Below, in pieces: positions 23,815 to 33,186 of a DNA stretch of 34,462 nucleotides (positions are counted from its first letter, which is position 1; each line of letters begins with the position of its first letter). The position numbers and the translations under genes are program-made. The DNA is taken from contig NZ_CALUWS010000029.1 of NCBI RefSeq assembly GCF_944324525.1, positions 1-34,462 of the forward strand. The letters are read 5' to 3'. Below the pieces are notes generated by a model that worked only from the letters and a program-made list of their open reading frames with translations, was not told where the DNA came from and did no database searches. This stretch comes from an uncultured Desulfovibrio sp. Its GTDB lineage: Bacteria; Desulfobacterota; Desulfovibrionia; Desulfovibrionales; Desulfovibrionaceae.

Positions 23815-25251
23815 TCAGGCGGAGGCGTCTTCCGCAAAGGCGGCCAGCGCCCGGTTCAGGTCGCTGTCCAGCAGGTCGTCCGGGGCGCTCTGCAGGCGCT
23901 GGGCGCAGCGTTCGGCCGCCCGATCCAGGATATCCGGCTTGCCTTCGGCCTCCCAGGCGTCATAGCTGCTCCAGCAGGCCACATCCGGCAGCCACTGCTT
24001 GCCGCAGGCGGCCAGGGTGCTTTCCTGCATGAGGAAGGACTCGCCGTGCGGAGAATCCAGCAGGTCGCTGATGTCGAAGGCGGCTTCGCTGGTATCGAGG
24101 CCGCGCATCATGCGGTCCGTCCTGCGGAGCATCTCCTCGTCGATGATGTACTTCTCGTAGGAAACGGCCATCATGCCGTCAAGGATGCCGAGGCATTCGT
24201 TGATCATGTGCGTCCCGCCCATGAGCAGCAGGATATAATTCTGCATGGTCTCGTAGCCGGCCTGGATGTCGGCCACCTTGGCATCGGTATTGCCCGCCAT
24301 GAAGCGGGTGGGCAGGCGGTAGAGCGTCTGCGCCAGCTGCAGCGCCGCCCTGTCCACCAGCTTGGAGTCCGGCGAGCCGGTAACGAAGCTGCCGGTGCGC
24401 AGGTCGGAAGCGTAGGTGCCGATGCCGTAGATGACGGGGATACCCGGCGTGACGGCCTGTGCCAGGACGAGGCCGGCGAGGATCTCGGCATTCTGCATGA
24501 CCAGAGCGGCGATGTCGCCAATGGGCGCGCTCACGCCGTTCATGGGCGCGGTGAGCAGAAGGACGGGCTGCCCGGCCCGGGCATAGGCGATGATGGTGTC
24601 CGCGGATTCCTGCGCATACTGCAAAGGAGAGAGCGCGCAAACCGATGCCGTCAGGAAGTAGTTCCGGGCAAGGTAGCCTGATCCCATGACCATCTCCACC
24701 ATGCGGAAAATATCCTGCGTGTTCCGGTTGCTCATCTGCGGCCAGGAGAGGATGGGCTTGTCCGTGTGCCGCAGCAGTTCATGGGTGATGCGCTTGTGTT
24801 TGACGGGCGAGTCGTCGAGCTCATGCGGATCGACGGTGCACTGTCCCACGATGCGGGTAACGGCACTGGTCTGGCCCAGCTTGTAGAAGTTGATGACGTC
24901 GTCGAGCGTGCCCAGCCGCCGCGTGCCGTTGCGCTCCTGCACGAAGACCGGCCCGTGATCCTGCATGACCAGCACGCCGTCCTGCCCGTCGCCGACCAGC
25001 AGGCTCTTCCGGCTGTCGCGCGCTTGCCAGAGGAAACGCGGGGGGCACTGCGCAAGGGCGGCATCCACCTGCGAAGGGGAAAGGCGGACGCATTCCCCGT
25101 CCACCCGTGCCCCGTGGTTCGCCAGCAGGGTGCGGGCCTCCTCCGAATGGAAGAGGACGCCCTTGCGTTCCAGGACCTCCAGCGTCAGCGCATGGACGCG
25201 CTCGAGCTGCTGATCCGTCAGTACCTTGAATTCCCTGTTGAAGTACATCAT
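23815..25251 (-). CDS. MttB superfamily methyltransferase without pyrrolysine (MtgB-like)
   Basis: A 478-residue member of the trimethylamine methyltransferase superfamily. Where Pyl sits in MttB (AGG-Pyl-TDSK), this protein reads AG-N321-TDAK, so it belongs to the large non-Pyl group that includes MtgB (glycine betaine) and related enzymes for proline betaine, carnitine or butyrobetaine. It would demethylate a quaternary amine and pass the methyl group to a corrinoid protein such as MttC. It follows the BCCT gene by 55 bases, which supports a betaine-like substrate. GGGAGG precedes the first of two adjacent ATG codons. It ends in TGA. Confidence 0.88.
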   Translation of the reverse strand: MMYFNREFKVLTDQQLERVHALTLEVLERKGVLFHSEEARTLLANHGARVDGECVRLSPSQVDAALAQCPPRFLWQARDSRKSLLVGDGQDGVLVMQDHGPVFVQERNGTRRLGTLDDVINFYKLGQTSAVTRIVGQCTVDPHELDDSPVKHKRITHELLRHTDKPILSWPQMSNRNTQDIFRMVEMVMGSGYLARNYFLTASVCALSPLQYAQESADTIIAYARAGQPVLLLTAPMNGVSAPIGDIAALVMQNAEILAGLVLAQAVTPGIPVIYGIGTYASDLRTGSFVTGSPDSKLVDRAALQLAQTLYRLPTRFMAGNTDAKVADIQAGYETMQNYILLLMGGTHMINECLGILDGMMAVSYEKYIIDEEMLRRTDRMMRGLDTSEAAFDISDLLDSPHGESFLMQESTLAACGKQWLPDVACWSSYDAWEAEGKPDILDRAAERCAQRLQSAPDDLLDSDLNRALAAFAEDASA

Positions 25252-25306
25252 GAAGCCTATCCTCCCGTACGTTGGGTGCGTCGGATGTTACTGCATTTTC
25301 CCGCGA

Positions 25307-26869
25307 TCAGGAACGGCTGCCGCTGGTGGGGAGCTCGGCATGCATCATGCGCCAGATGGAGACGATGTAGGCGATCATGACGAGGACGAAGAGCGTCCCG
25401 CCGGAGATGGCCAGCGACTTGATGGCCGAGAATCCGCCGGTCACCTGGAAGATGATGCCGGTCATGCCGATGACGCAGCCCCAGAGCACGCGCATGGCCA
25501 GGCTGGAGTGTTCTTCGCCCGGAGCCACCTGCCGCGCGATGAAGTGCGAGGCGGCGTCAGCGGTGGTGATGGCGAAGCCGCAGAAGCAGATGAAGGCGAC
25601 GAAGCAGAGCACGGAGCCGAAGGGGAAGGAACCGAGCAGCATGTACAGCGCCTGCTCGGGATTTTCCTTCACCACCTGCCACATGGGCTGATAGCCGGAG
25701 AGCTGTTCGAAACAGGCGTTGCTGCCCCAGATGGTGAACCACAGCAGGCACATGGCGATGGGGACGATGGCCGTGCCGAAGACGAATTCCCGCATGGTGC
25801 GGCCACGCGAGATGCGCGCGATGAAGCCGCCGGTAAAGGGCACATAGGACATGTTCCAGAGGATGTAGAAGATGAACCAGGTGCCCGACCAGGGACGGGG
25901 AGCGATCTGGGTGGCGTCGGTCCAGAAGAGGTTTTGCGGCAGGCGGAACAGAAATTCGCCCGTGACCTGCAACAGCATGTTCAGCGAGTAGGTGATGGGC
26001 GTATTGCCGAGGAAGAGCACCGCCACCAGCAAAAAGAGGGCAAGATAGCCGGTGGATTCGCTGAACAGGCGCATGCCCTTGGCGATGCCCGACGCGGAAC
26101 TGAGGATATAGATGACGATGAGGCCCAGCATGACGGCGAACTGGCCCACAGGCCCGAGCTCGATGCCGAAGAGCAGCTTGAGGGCAAAGGTGATGGAGGC
26201 CACGCCCAGGCCGATCATCATGGCCACGCCGCCGATGGTCGCCACCCCGGCCAGCACGTCCACGATCTTGCTGATCAGCGTGTCGTTGCAGCGTTCGCCC
26301 AGGATGCCGTAAAGGCCGGTGGAGGTGCGCAGGGGCTTCTTGTAGCGGTAGGCGGCATAGCCGATGGCCCAGCCCGCCGTGCAGAACAGCGGCCAGCCGA
26401 AAAGTCCCCAGTTGACCACGGCCAGGCGGATGGCCTCCGGCACGGCGCGGGGCGTGCCGGCTGTCCCGGCGTCGATGATGGTCGGGGCACTGTAGAGGTG
26501 GTACAGCGGTTCCGCTGCGCCAAAAATCACAAAGCCTGTCCCCAGGCCGGCGCAGAACAACATGCTGACCCAGGCGTAAAAGGAAAATTCGGGCTTGCAG
26601 TCCTCTCCGCCCAGCCGGATCTGGCCGAAGGGCCTGTTCAGCAGCATCCAGAGGGAAAACAGGATGGCCGCCGCGCCGACGGCAAGGATCAGCCAGCTGA
26701 AATTGGTAAGGACGAAATTCTGTATGGAAGCGAAGAAAGCGCCGCAGGCCTCGGGCGCAATAAGGGCGAAAGCCAGGATGATGGCGAACAAAATGAGAGA
26801 AGGCCAGAACAGCTTATGATCGAATACACCCAAAATGCCGGATCGCTGAGGATGAGTCACTGTATTCAT
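25307..26869 (-). CDS. BCCT-family quaternary amine transporter
   Basis: A 520-residue transporter of the betaine/choline/carnitine family with about 12 membrane segments. Diagnostic parts are the glycine stretch CAGLGTGFVIFG and the FIARISRGRTMREF loop. The aromatic segment normally reading close to FYWAWWISW reads FYILWNMSY here, so the tryptophan cage is altered. The start is the ATG reading MNTVTHPQRS with AGGAG five bases upstream; the open frame extends 57 codons further upstream without family similarity. It forms an operon with the following MttB-like gene and probably imports its substrate. Confidence 0.9.
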   Translation of the reverse strand: MNTVTHPQRSGILGVFDHKLFWPSLILFAIILAFALIAPEACGAFFASIQNFVLTNFSWLILAVGAAAILFSLWMLLNRPFGQIRLGGEDCKPEFSFYAWVSMLFCAGLGTGFVIFGAAEPLYHLYSAPTIIDAGTAGTPRAVPEAIRLAVVNWGLFGWPLFCTAGWAIGYAAYRYKKPLRTSTGLYGILGERCNDTLISKIVDVLAGVATIGGVAMMIGLGVASITFALKLLFGIELGPVGQFAVMLGLIVIYILSSASGIAKGMRLFSESTGYLALFLLVAVLFLGNTPITYSLNMLLQVTGEFLFRLPQNLFWTDATQIAPRPWSGTWFIFYILWNMSYVPFTGGFIARISRGRTMREFVFGTAIVPIAMCLLWFTIWGSNACFEQLSGYQPMWQVVKENPEQALYMLLGSFPFGSVLCFVAFICFCGFAITTADAASHFIARQVAPGEEHSSLAMRVLWGCVIGMTGIIFQVTGGFSAIKSLAISGGTLFVLVMIAYIVSIWRMMHAELPTSGSRS

Positions 26870-27047
26870 GATTTCTCCTGAAAAAGCTGTGGATTGGGGC
26901 ATACGTTGAGCCGGGGCCGCAAAATCGGGGCCGGCCGGCAGGGCCCGCGCGGGCGAGTATGCTCGGGATGACTGTCTGGATGACGCAACCGCATCAGCTG
27001 GCCAGGTGTGGGATGGATTGGTGGCTGACCACGCGAACACCTCCTTC

Positions 27048-27187
27048 GAGCATTTTCAGTTTGAAACGTGCAGCGTTTCAAATCATACGGACTGGCGTTT
27101 CGCGGAAAAAACGCGTTTTCCGCTTGGTTTCAGCCGGGCGGCGCTGTGCCGCCGCCTCGCGTTCCGCCTTTTGCAAAGGCAAAACGC
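27048..27187 (+). repeat. Dispersed repeat A, copy 3 (between BCCT gene and mttB2)
   Basis: About 140 bases and probably the most complete copy: GAGCATTTTCAGTTTGAAA, then an inverted GTTTGAAACG...CGTTTCAAA, CATACGG, a GCGGAAAA...TTTTCCGC hairpin, a GGCGGC...GCCGCC hairpin, and CAAAGGCAAAACGC at the end. It lies in the divergent gap 26870-27467. Confidence 0.8.
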
Positions 27188-27219
27188 GCTCACGCACCAG
27201 ATATTTTTAGTGCGAATTA

Positions 27220-27227
27220 GATATATC
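27220..27227. promoter_or_regulatory. GATATATC box, distal, upstream of mttB2
   Basis: An exact GATATATC in TTAGATATATCAAT, 240 bases before mttB2 and about 350 before the BCCT start on the other strand. It lies about 30 bases upstream of a small open frame. Confidence 0.4.
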
Positions 27228-27256
27228 AATAGCGGAGGCTTTGGGCAAGAGGAGAA

Positions 27257-27427
27257 ATGCCCGATTTTCTGCCCGTATTTATAACAACACTATTTTATTG
27301 TATTTTTATAAAATATTTTTTTCACACGATGTATGCTGAAGATAAAATTATCAGATTAAATATTTTTTCATTGCATTTTTTCGACGATACATATATCAAC
27401 AAGAAAAAGCGGGACGGTCCGTGCTGA
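27257..27427 (+). CDS. Possible small hydrophobic protein, 56 residues
   Basis: An open frame beginning ATG CCC GAT with GAGGAG immediately upstream (spacing only two to three bases, shorter than ideal). It encodes a hydrophobic first half (FLPVFITTLFYCIFIKYFF) and a charged tail. The DNA is AT-rich unlike neighbouring genes, and it overlaps the control region of mttB2, so it may be chance. No family is recognised. Confidence 0.2.
   Translation: MPDFLPVFITTLFYCIFIKYFFHTMYAEDKIIRLNIFSLHFFDDTYINKKKRDGPC
27390..27397. promoter_or_regulatory. GATATATC-like box, proximal, upstream of mttB2
   Basis: CATATATC (seven of eight bases), ending 70 bases before the mttB2 start, the same distance as the box before pylT. 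A small inverted repeat (GGGACG...CGTCCC, about 27411-27434) follows it in the leader. Confidence 0.4.
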
Positions 27428-27467
27428 ACGTCCCGGCTGTTTACGGTTGACGAAAAAGGAGGTTCAC

Positions 27468-28946
27468 ATGGCACAGCGCTGGAAACAGGCCGGTAGCCTT
27501 GCCAGCGGTGGATTGAGTCTCAACATGTTCACACAGGACGAGATGGACTCGATTCACAGGGCTACCCTTGAGATCCTCGAAACGACAGGCGTGCTCATCG
27601 GCTCGCCGGAGGCGCGCGAGCTGCTCGTCAAGGCGGGCGCCAGCGTCTATGACGAGGATCTTGTTCGCATCCCCCAATGGCTGGTGGCCGAAGCCGTGGC
27701 CAGCGCGCCCGAAGTGCTGACGCTGCCGGGCCGCACGCCGGACAGGGATGTCATGCTGGATGGGAGGCGGGTGGTCTTCACCAATTTCGGCGAAGCCGTC
27801 TACATCGTGGACCCGAATACCGGCGATCTGCGCAATTCCACCAAGAAGGACGTGGAGGATCTGACCCGTCTGGTGGATGCGCTGGACGTCATCCCGGTCT
27901 GCGAGCGCATGGCCGGGGCGCAGGATTATCCCGAGGCCGTGGCCGAGCTGCACAATTATGAAGCCCTGCTGATGAACACCACCAAGCATGTCTTCACCGG
28001 CGGCGGCAACGGCAAGCTGACCCAGTACATGATCGACATGGCCAAGGCCGCGGTGGGCGAGGAGAATTTCGCCGAACGCTGCCCGGTGACCTTCAACACC
28101 TGCCCCATCAGCCCGCTCAAGCTGACGGCCGACGTCTGCGAGGTCATCATGGTGGCCGCTCGTAACGGCGCCATCGTGAACGTGCTGTCCATGGGCATGG
28201 CCGGCGGGTCCACGCCGGTCAACCTGGCCGGGGCGCTGGTGGTGCATAACTGCGAGGCGCTGGCGGGTCTGGTGCTTTCGCAGGTCACGCGCAAGGGGGC
28301 CAAATTCATTTACGGCAGCTCCTCCACAGCCATGGATCTGCGCTACGGCGCGGCGGTGGTGGGCACGCCGGAACTTGCCATGCTCAACGCCGGCGTCGCC
28401 TGCATGGCCCGCTACTACAAGCTGCCCTCCTGGGCAGCGGGTGGCTAGGGGGACAGCAAGTGCGGCGATGCCCAGAGCGGCCATGAAAAGACGCTGACCG
28501 GACTGCTGCCGATGCTGGCAGGTGCCAACATCATTTACGGTCTCGGTATGCTGGAGATGGGGATGACCATCAGTTACAGCCAGCTCTTGATGGACGCTGA
28601 AATGGCGGAGATGATGCTGTATAGCATGGACGGTATCGTGGTGAACGACGAAACCCTGTCCGTGGACGTGATCAAGGAGGTCGGTCCGCGCGGTGATTTC
28701 CTCTCCCACATGAATACCTTCGAGAATATGCACATCCAGTCGAAGCCCAAACTTATAGACCGGCTGACGCGTGACCGCTGGAAGGAGGCGGGTTCGCTCG
28801 ATATGGAAGCGCGCGCGCTGGAAGCGGCCAAAAAGCTGCTTGCCGAATGGCAGCCGGAACCGCTGTCGGAAGAGGCCCGCAAGCGTGTGCGTGCCGTCAT
28901 CAACGCGGCGGAGCGGGACTACGGCGTGCCGGAAAGCACCCGGTAA
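27468..28946 (+). CDS. mttB: Trimethylamine:corrinoid methyltransferase MttB with in-frame Pyl codon (copy 2)
   Basis: A 492-residue MttB paralogue if the TAG at 28446-28448 is read as pyrrolysine, again residue 327. The frame runs from PSWAAGG across TAG into GDSKCGDAQSGHE and on to a normal C-terminus ending in TAA. AAGGAGG five bases before the ATG is a near-ideal ribosome site. It stands alone, with its own AT-rich leader, and depends on mttC and the activator encoded in the other operon. Sequence differences from copy 1 (for example GDSK rather than TDSK after Pyl) suggest a different substrate preference or expression condition; this is inference. Confidence 0.92.
28446..28448 (+). other. 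Amber codon predicted to encode pyrrolysine, mttB copy 2
   Basis: TAG in frame at codon 327 with MttB sequence on both sides; the next sense codon is GGG. Confidence 0.92.
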
Positions 28947-28955
28947 TGCGGTGCG

Positions 28956-29060
28956 GCGGCCGCCGGCAAGGGCGGCGGCCGCATGAGCGCACAGCCTGTG
29001 GCGGGAACGATCCGTTCCTGTTCGGGATGATCCGGCGGGGCGGCTGCAAGGCCGCCCCGC
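28956..29060. terminator. Hairpins between convergent mttB2 and tolC
   Basis: A 9-bp GC stem (28956-28964 with 28974-28982) and a perfect 10-bp stem (29035-29044 with 29051-29060) followed by TTTG on the plus strand. The second is the better terminator candidate for mttB2. Confidence 0.5.
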
Positions 29061-29098
29061 TTTGCGTGCACAGATGAGAGGGAGAGAAGGACGGGGGC

Positions 29099-30415
29099 TC
29101 AGCGCAGAGCGGTATTCTTCAGCCCCATGTGGAAGTAGAGCTTGGAGCGGGCGATCTGAAAGTCCGCCAGCGCCTTGCTGATGCGCACCTCCGCCTCGGT
29201 CAGCCGGGTCTGGGCGTCGAGGAGTTCGGTGATGGTACCCACATTGGTGGTGTAACGGTTATTGGCCATGGCGTAGCTTTCTTCAGCCGCCTTGAGGCCC
29301 TCGCGGGCGGTCATGAAGACTTCCCGCGCCGCCCGGATATCCATGAGCGCGGTGAGCACATCCGTCCGGGCGGCGGCCAGCGTGTCCTGATAGGCGGCCC
29401 GCAGGCCCGAGGCGCGCTTGCGGTCCCGCGCCACGGCGAACGCGGTTTTGCCTCCCTCAAAGAACGTCCAGGTCACATTGATGCCCAGCGACCAGTATTG
29501 CCGGTCGTAATCGGTACAGCGGCGGTCGGCATAATCCCGGCTGGAGCGCATCCAGTCCGAGGTCAGCTCCACCTGCGGCAGGGCCTCCCCGGCCGTGGCC
29601 AGGGCGCTTTTTTCCGCCGATTCGATGCTCAGGCGGGCAATGTGGATGTCCGGCCGGTGCTGGGCGGCCGGCTTGAGGGCTTCCTCCTCGCTGTAGTCCT
29701 CCTTGCAGGGATAATCCTCCAGCGTGCCCAGATAGCGGACCTTCTCGCCGGGCGGAAGACCGAGGAACTGGTTCAGGCGCAGTTCGGCGGTGCGGATGCT
29801 GTTCTGGACGGTGATGCGCTGTTCCCGGGCCTGCGAGAGCTCGACCTTGTTCTGGAGGACATTGACATACGGGGCCATGCCCACGTCGGCAAAGGTCTGC
29901 GCCGCCGCAAGCTGCGTTTCGATGCGGCGTATGGAGTCCGTGACGTAGCGCAGATCCCGCCGGGCCTGCAGCAGCAGGAAAAACTGCATCTGGACGTTGG
30001 CGATGAGCTCCAGCTCCGCCTGACGCAGCGTCTCGCGGGCGATATCCTTCTCGATGCGCGAACGCTGCAGGCCGTTCAGGTGGGAAAAGCCGGAAAAGAG
30101 GGACCAGGCGGCGCGCAGGCCCTGCGAGTTGCTGGTATTGGAGAGCTCGTCCACGCTGCCGTGCGCGCCGCTGTTTTTGAGGCGGTTGCGGCTTGCCACC
30201 AGAGAAAGACGGGGCCAGAAAACGCTTTGGGCCACGCCTATGTCCATGTAGGCGCTTTGCAGGGCCAGGATCTTTTCTTCCAGACCGGGATTGACCTTGA
30301 GCGCCCGCGCTATGGCGCCGTCCAGCGAGCATTCCCGCGCTGTCGTCCGCTCCGCGCCGCAGAGCAGGCTGCCGCACACCAGCATCAGCATGAACAATGA
30401 CCGCATGTTGAGCAT
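29099..30415 (-). CDS. TolC-family outer membrane channel of a type I secretion system
   Basis: A 438-residue outer membrane efflux protein. An N-terminal signal peptide (MLNMRSLFMLMLVCGSLLC) is followed by two repeated helical/beta halves. The second half shows the family pattern WTFFEGG near a barrel strand and NVGTITELLDAQTRLTEAE. The second of two adjacent ATG codons has GGAGG at a proper five-base distance. It overlaps the end of the truncated hlyD frame. It would complete an ABC-MFP-OMF exporter, but both partners look damaged here. Confidence 0.85.
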   Translation of the reverse strand: MLNMRSLFMLMLVCGSLLCGAERTTARECSLDGAIARALKVNPGLEEKILALQSAYMDIGVAQSVFWPRLSLVASRNRLKNSGAHGSVDELSNTSNSQGLRAAWSLFSGFSHLNGLQRSRIEKDIARETLRQAELELIANVQMQFFLLLQARRDLRYVTDSIRRIETQLAAAQTFADVGMAPYVNVLQNKVELSQAREQRITVQNSIRTAELRLNQFLGLPPGEKVRYLGTLEDYPCKEDYSEEEALKPAAQHRPDIHIARLSIESAEKSALATAGEALPQVELTSDWMRSSRDYADRRCTDYDRQYWSLGINVTWTFFEGGKTAFAVARDRKRASGLRAAYQDTLAAARTDVLTALMDIRAAREVFMTAREGLKAAEESYAMANNRYTTNVGTITELLDAQTRLTEAEVRISKALADFQIARSKLYFHMGLKNTALR

Positions 30416-31404
30416 CATTTCCTCCGGTTCGGGATGCGGGCGCAGTCCGGCAGCGCACGCTTTTTTCCACAAGAGCATTTTCCGTTTGAAACGCTGCGCG
30501 TTCCAAACCATACGGCCTGGCGTTTCGCGGAAAAAACGCGGTTTTTCCGCTCCTTGGCGGCCTGTTCGATGATGCCTATGGTAAGGCCCTCCTTCTGCAG
30601 CTGCAGGCCGTTCTTCTCCTGCTCGGAGGCGGCGATGGCCTGCCGGAGCTTGCCGTGGCTGCCCTGATGGGTGGCAAGCTGGCGCTGCAGTTCCAGGACC
30701 TGCGAACGCTCCAGATACTTTTTTTCCATGAGGACGCGTTTTGCGCCCAGCTCCTCCCTGAGGGTGGCGATGATGGCCCGTTCCGCGTTGAGCTCTTCCT
30801 TCAGGCCAAGGATCTGTTGCGCTATCTGGTTTATCTGCGAATCCAGCAATTCGGACTGGCTGTTGTAGGAAGCCTGACGGGCCGCGAATATCTTTTCTTC
30901 GCTTTCCAGCACGTCCTGGCTCTGATAGTGGGCCACCAGATCAAGGAGTTCCCTGTCCCAGACGATGGGCTGGAAGAGCTTTTTCTCGGCCCGGTAGCGG
31001 CAGCGCGCCGCCAGCGAGAGGATCAGGTTCTTGTTGGCCATGTCCACCGAGGAGCTCACCGTGACGCTGCGCAGGGTGTTCAGGCGCTGTCCGGCCTGCA
31101 CTCTGTCGCCCTCGCGCACATGGATGGCGTCGATGATGCCGCCTTCCAGATGCTGCACGGTCTTGCGCTCGGTATCGATCTTGATGGTGCCGGGCACCAC
31201 CACCGCGCCGCTGATCTTGCCGAAAATGGCCCAGCCGCCGAGCAGGCCGAAAAAAAGCCCGATGACGATGAGCCCCTGCCGGATGATGACGCCGAAACTT
31301 TCGAGTTCGGCGCGGGGCTCAGCCGGTGCGGCGTCCTGTGGTCCCGTCTCCTGCGGCGGACGCTCAACCGGCTGAGGCGGCCGTGCTGTCGTGGGATCCG
31401 GCAT
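30415..31404 (-). pseudogene. Truncated HlyD-family membrane fusion protein
   Basis: The first about 282 residues match type I secretion adaptor proteins: a single membrane helix (GLIVIGLFFGLLGGWAIFG), a lipoyl-like half (VQHLEGGIIDAIHVREGDRV) and long coiled coils. Similarity stops at EQAAKE, exactly where repeat A copy 4 (30473-30550) begins; the last roughly 45 residues are encoded by the repeat and a short remnant and end at the tolC start. Family members usually have 420-480 residues with a second lipoyl half and a C-terminal beta-barrel, so these parts are missing. The ATG at 31404 has the better distance to AGGAGGG than the one at 31410. Confidence 0.8.
30473..30550 (+). repeat. Dispersed repeat A, copy 4 (partial, within the 3' end of hlyD)
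   Basis: The first about 78 bases of the repeat (GAGCATTTTCCGTTTGAAA ... GCGGTTTTTCCGC), lacking the second hairpin and the CAAAGGCAAAACGC end. HlyD-like coding sequence resumes directly beyond it. Confidence 0.8.
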
Positions 31405-33138
31405 AGTCATCCCTCCTGTTGGTGCTTACGGAGATCTGCGGCCTGCGGCTCGCGGCGGCCTGGCGGGGGGCGCTCCCTCTGCGGGAGAGGCGGCGCAGCT
31501 CTTCCATTTTTTGCAGGACGGTATGGCGCGGGCCGTAAAAGAGAGGACTGCCTCCCTGCTGCAGCACGAGGATCTCGTCCACCGCCGCCAGTATGGCCGG
31601 CTTGTGCGCCACCAGGACGACGGTCCGTCCTTCCTGCCGCAGGCGCGTCAGACACTGCATGAGGCGCAGCTCGCCTTCTTCATCAAGATTGGAATTGGGT
31701 TCATCCAGTACGATGAGCCGCGGGTCGCCGTAGAGCGCGCGGGCAAGGCCGATGCGCTGCCGCTGCCCCCCGGAAAGCCCCTGCCCGTATTCCCCGACGG
31801 GCGTATCGTAGCCGGCCGGGAGGCGCAGGATAAGTTCATGCACTCCGGCAAGCCGCGCGGCCCGCACGACCTGATCGGAATTGACGCGCCCCATGCGGGC
31901 GATGTTCTCCGCCACGGTCCCGGCGAAGAGATCCACATCCTGCGGCAGATAGCCCAGAAAATTCCCCAGCCGTTCGGACTCCCAGGTGGCGACGTCCGCG
32001 CCGTCCAGCCGGATGCTTCCTCCGTTCAGCGGCCAGATGCCCAGGAGCAGCTTGCAAAGCGTCGATTTGCCCGACGCGCTCGGCCCGATGACGGCCAGCG
32101 CCGTGCCCGGCCGGAGATGGAAGGACACGCCCTGCAGGATGGGCGTGCTGCCGACGGCAAAGCTGACGGATTCGGCGTGCAGATCGCCGCGCGGCGCGGG
32201 GAGCGGCATGTTCTCCGCCGCATCGTGCGCGGCCAGGGTGGCCCGTATGCGCCTGTAGGCGGCCCGGGCCTCAAGGGATTGCTTGTAGGTGGCTATAGCC
32301 TGATCAAGGGGCGCGAGCGCCCGGCCCATGATGATGGAGGAGGCGATCATGATGCCGGCCGAGCTCTGGTGGGTGATGGCCAGATAGGCCCCCAGCGCAT
32401 AGATGGCCACCTGCAGGCCGATGCGCAGGGACTTGCTGATGGAGTGGAGCAGGCCCACGCGCCGGCTGGCGCACGTCTGCAAGTGGATGACGCGGGCATT
32501 GAGCGCATGCCAGCGCGCGCTGACGGCGCCGATCATGCCCATTGCCCTGACCGTGGGCGCATTGCGGGTGGCCCCGGCAAGCAGGGCGGCGGCCTGCCGG
32601 TTGATGCTGTTGGCTTCCAGCAGGTTGGGCGCGGCCACGCGCTGGGTCAGGATGCCGAAGGTCAGCACCAGCGCGCCGCCCGCCACGGCGACCATGCCCA
32701 TAGCCGGATGCAGGATGAAGATAAGGAGGAAATAAATGGGCATCCACGGCATGTCCAGAAAGGCAAAGACCGCATTGCTGCCCAGAAAGGTACGCAGGGT
32801 CTGCACGTCGCGGATCTCTCCCCGGTCCGGCTGTTTCTGCAGGGCCGAGGCCATGCGCAGCTCCGCATCCAGCACGGGGAAGCTCAGTATGCGTTCAAAT
32901 TCCACACCGGCCCGGATGAGCAGGCGGGAGCGTATCCACTCCAGCACGGCCAGCGTCGCGAGGCAACGACGGCCGCAAGGGTGATGACGACCAGCGTGGA
33001 GACATTGTAGCTCGTCAGCACCCGGTCGTATACCTGCAGCATGTAGATGGAAAAGGTCAGCTGCAGGATGTTGATGAACATGCTGAACAGCATGGCATAA
33101 CCGAAGATCTTTTTGCATGTGGCAAGAAAGGCATCCAT
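31364..33138 (-). pseudogene. Type I secretion ABC transporter ATPase/permease with frameshift
   Basis: A PrtD/HlyB-type exporter of about 590 residues when two frames are joined. The N-terminal part (from the ATG at 33138) reads LFSMFINILQLTFSIYMLQVYDRVLTS in frame one, and from about 32960 the match continues in another frame with LATLAVLEWIRSRLLIRAG. The ATPase domain is intact: Walker A GPSASGKST, signature LSGGQRQRIGLARAL, Walker B LIVLDEP and H-loop VAHK. One base appears to be missing near 32955-32970. It could be a sequencing error, but the truncated HlyD next door favours real decay. It overlaps hlyD by about 40 bases. Confidence 0.8.
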
Positions 33139-33186
33139 GACTCACCCCCTTTGCCGGGACGGATGCGGCGCTCGCCGCGTACTTTC

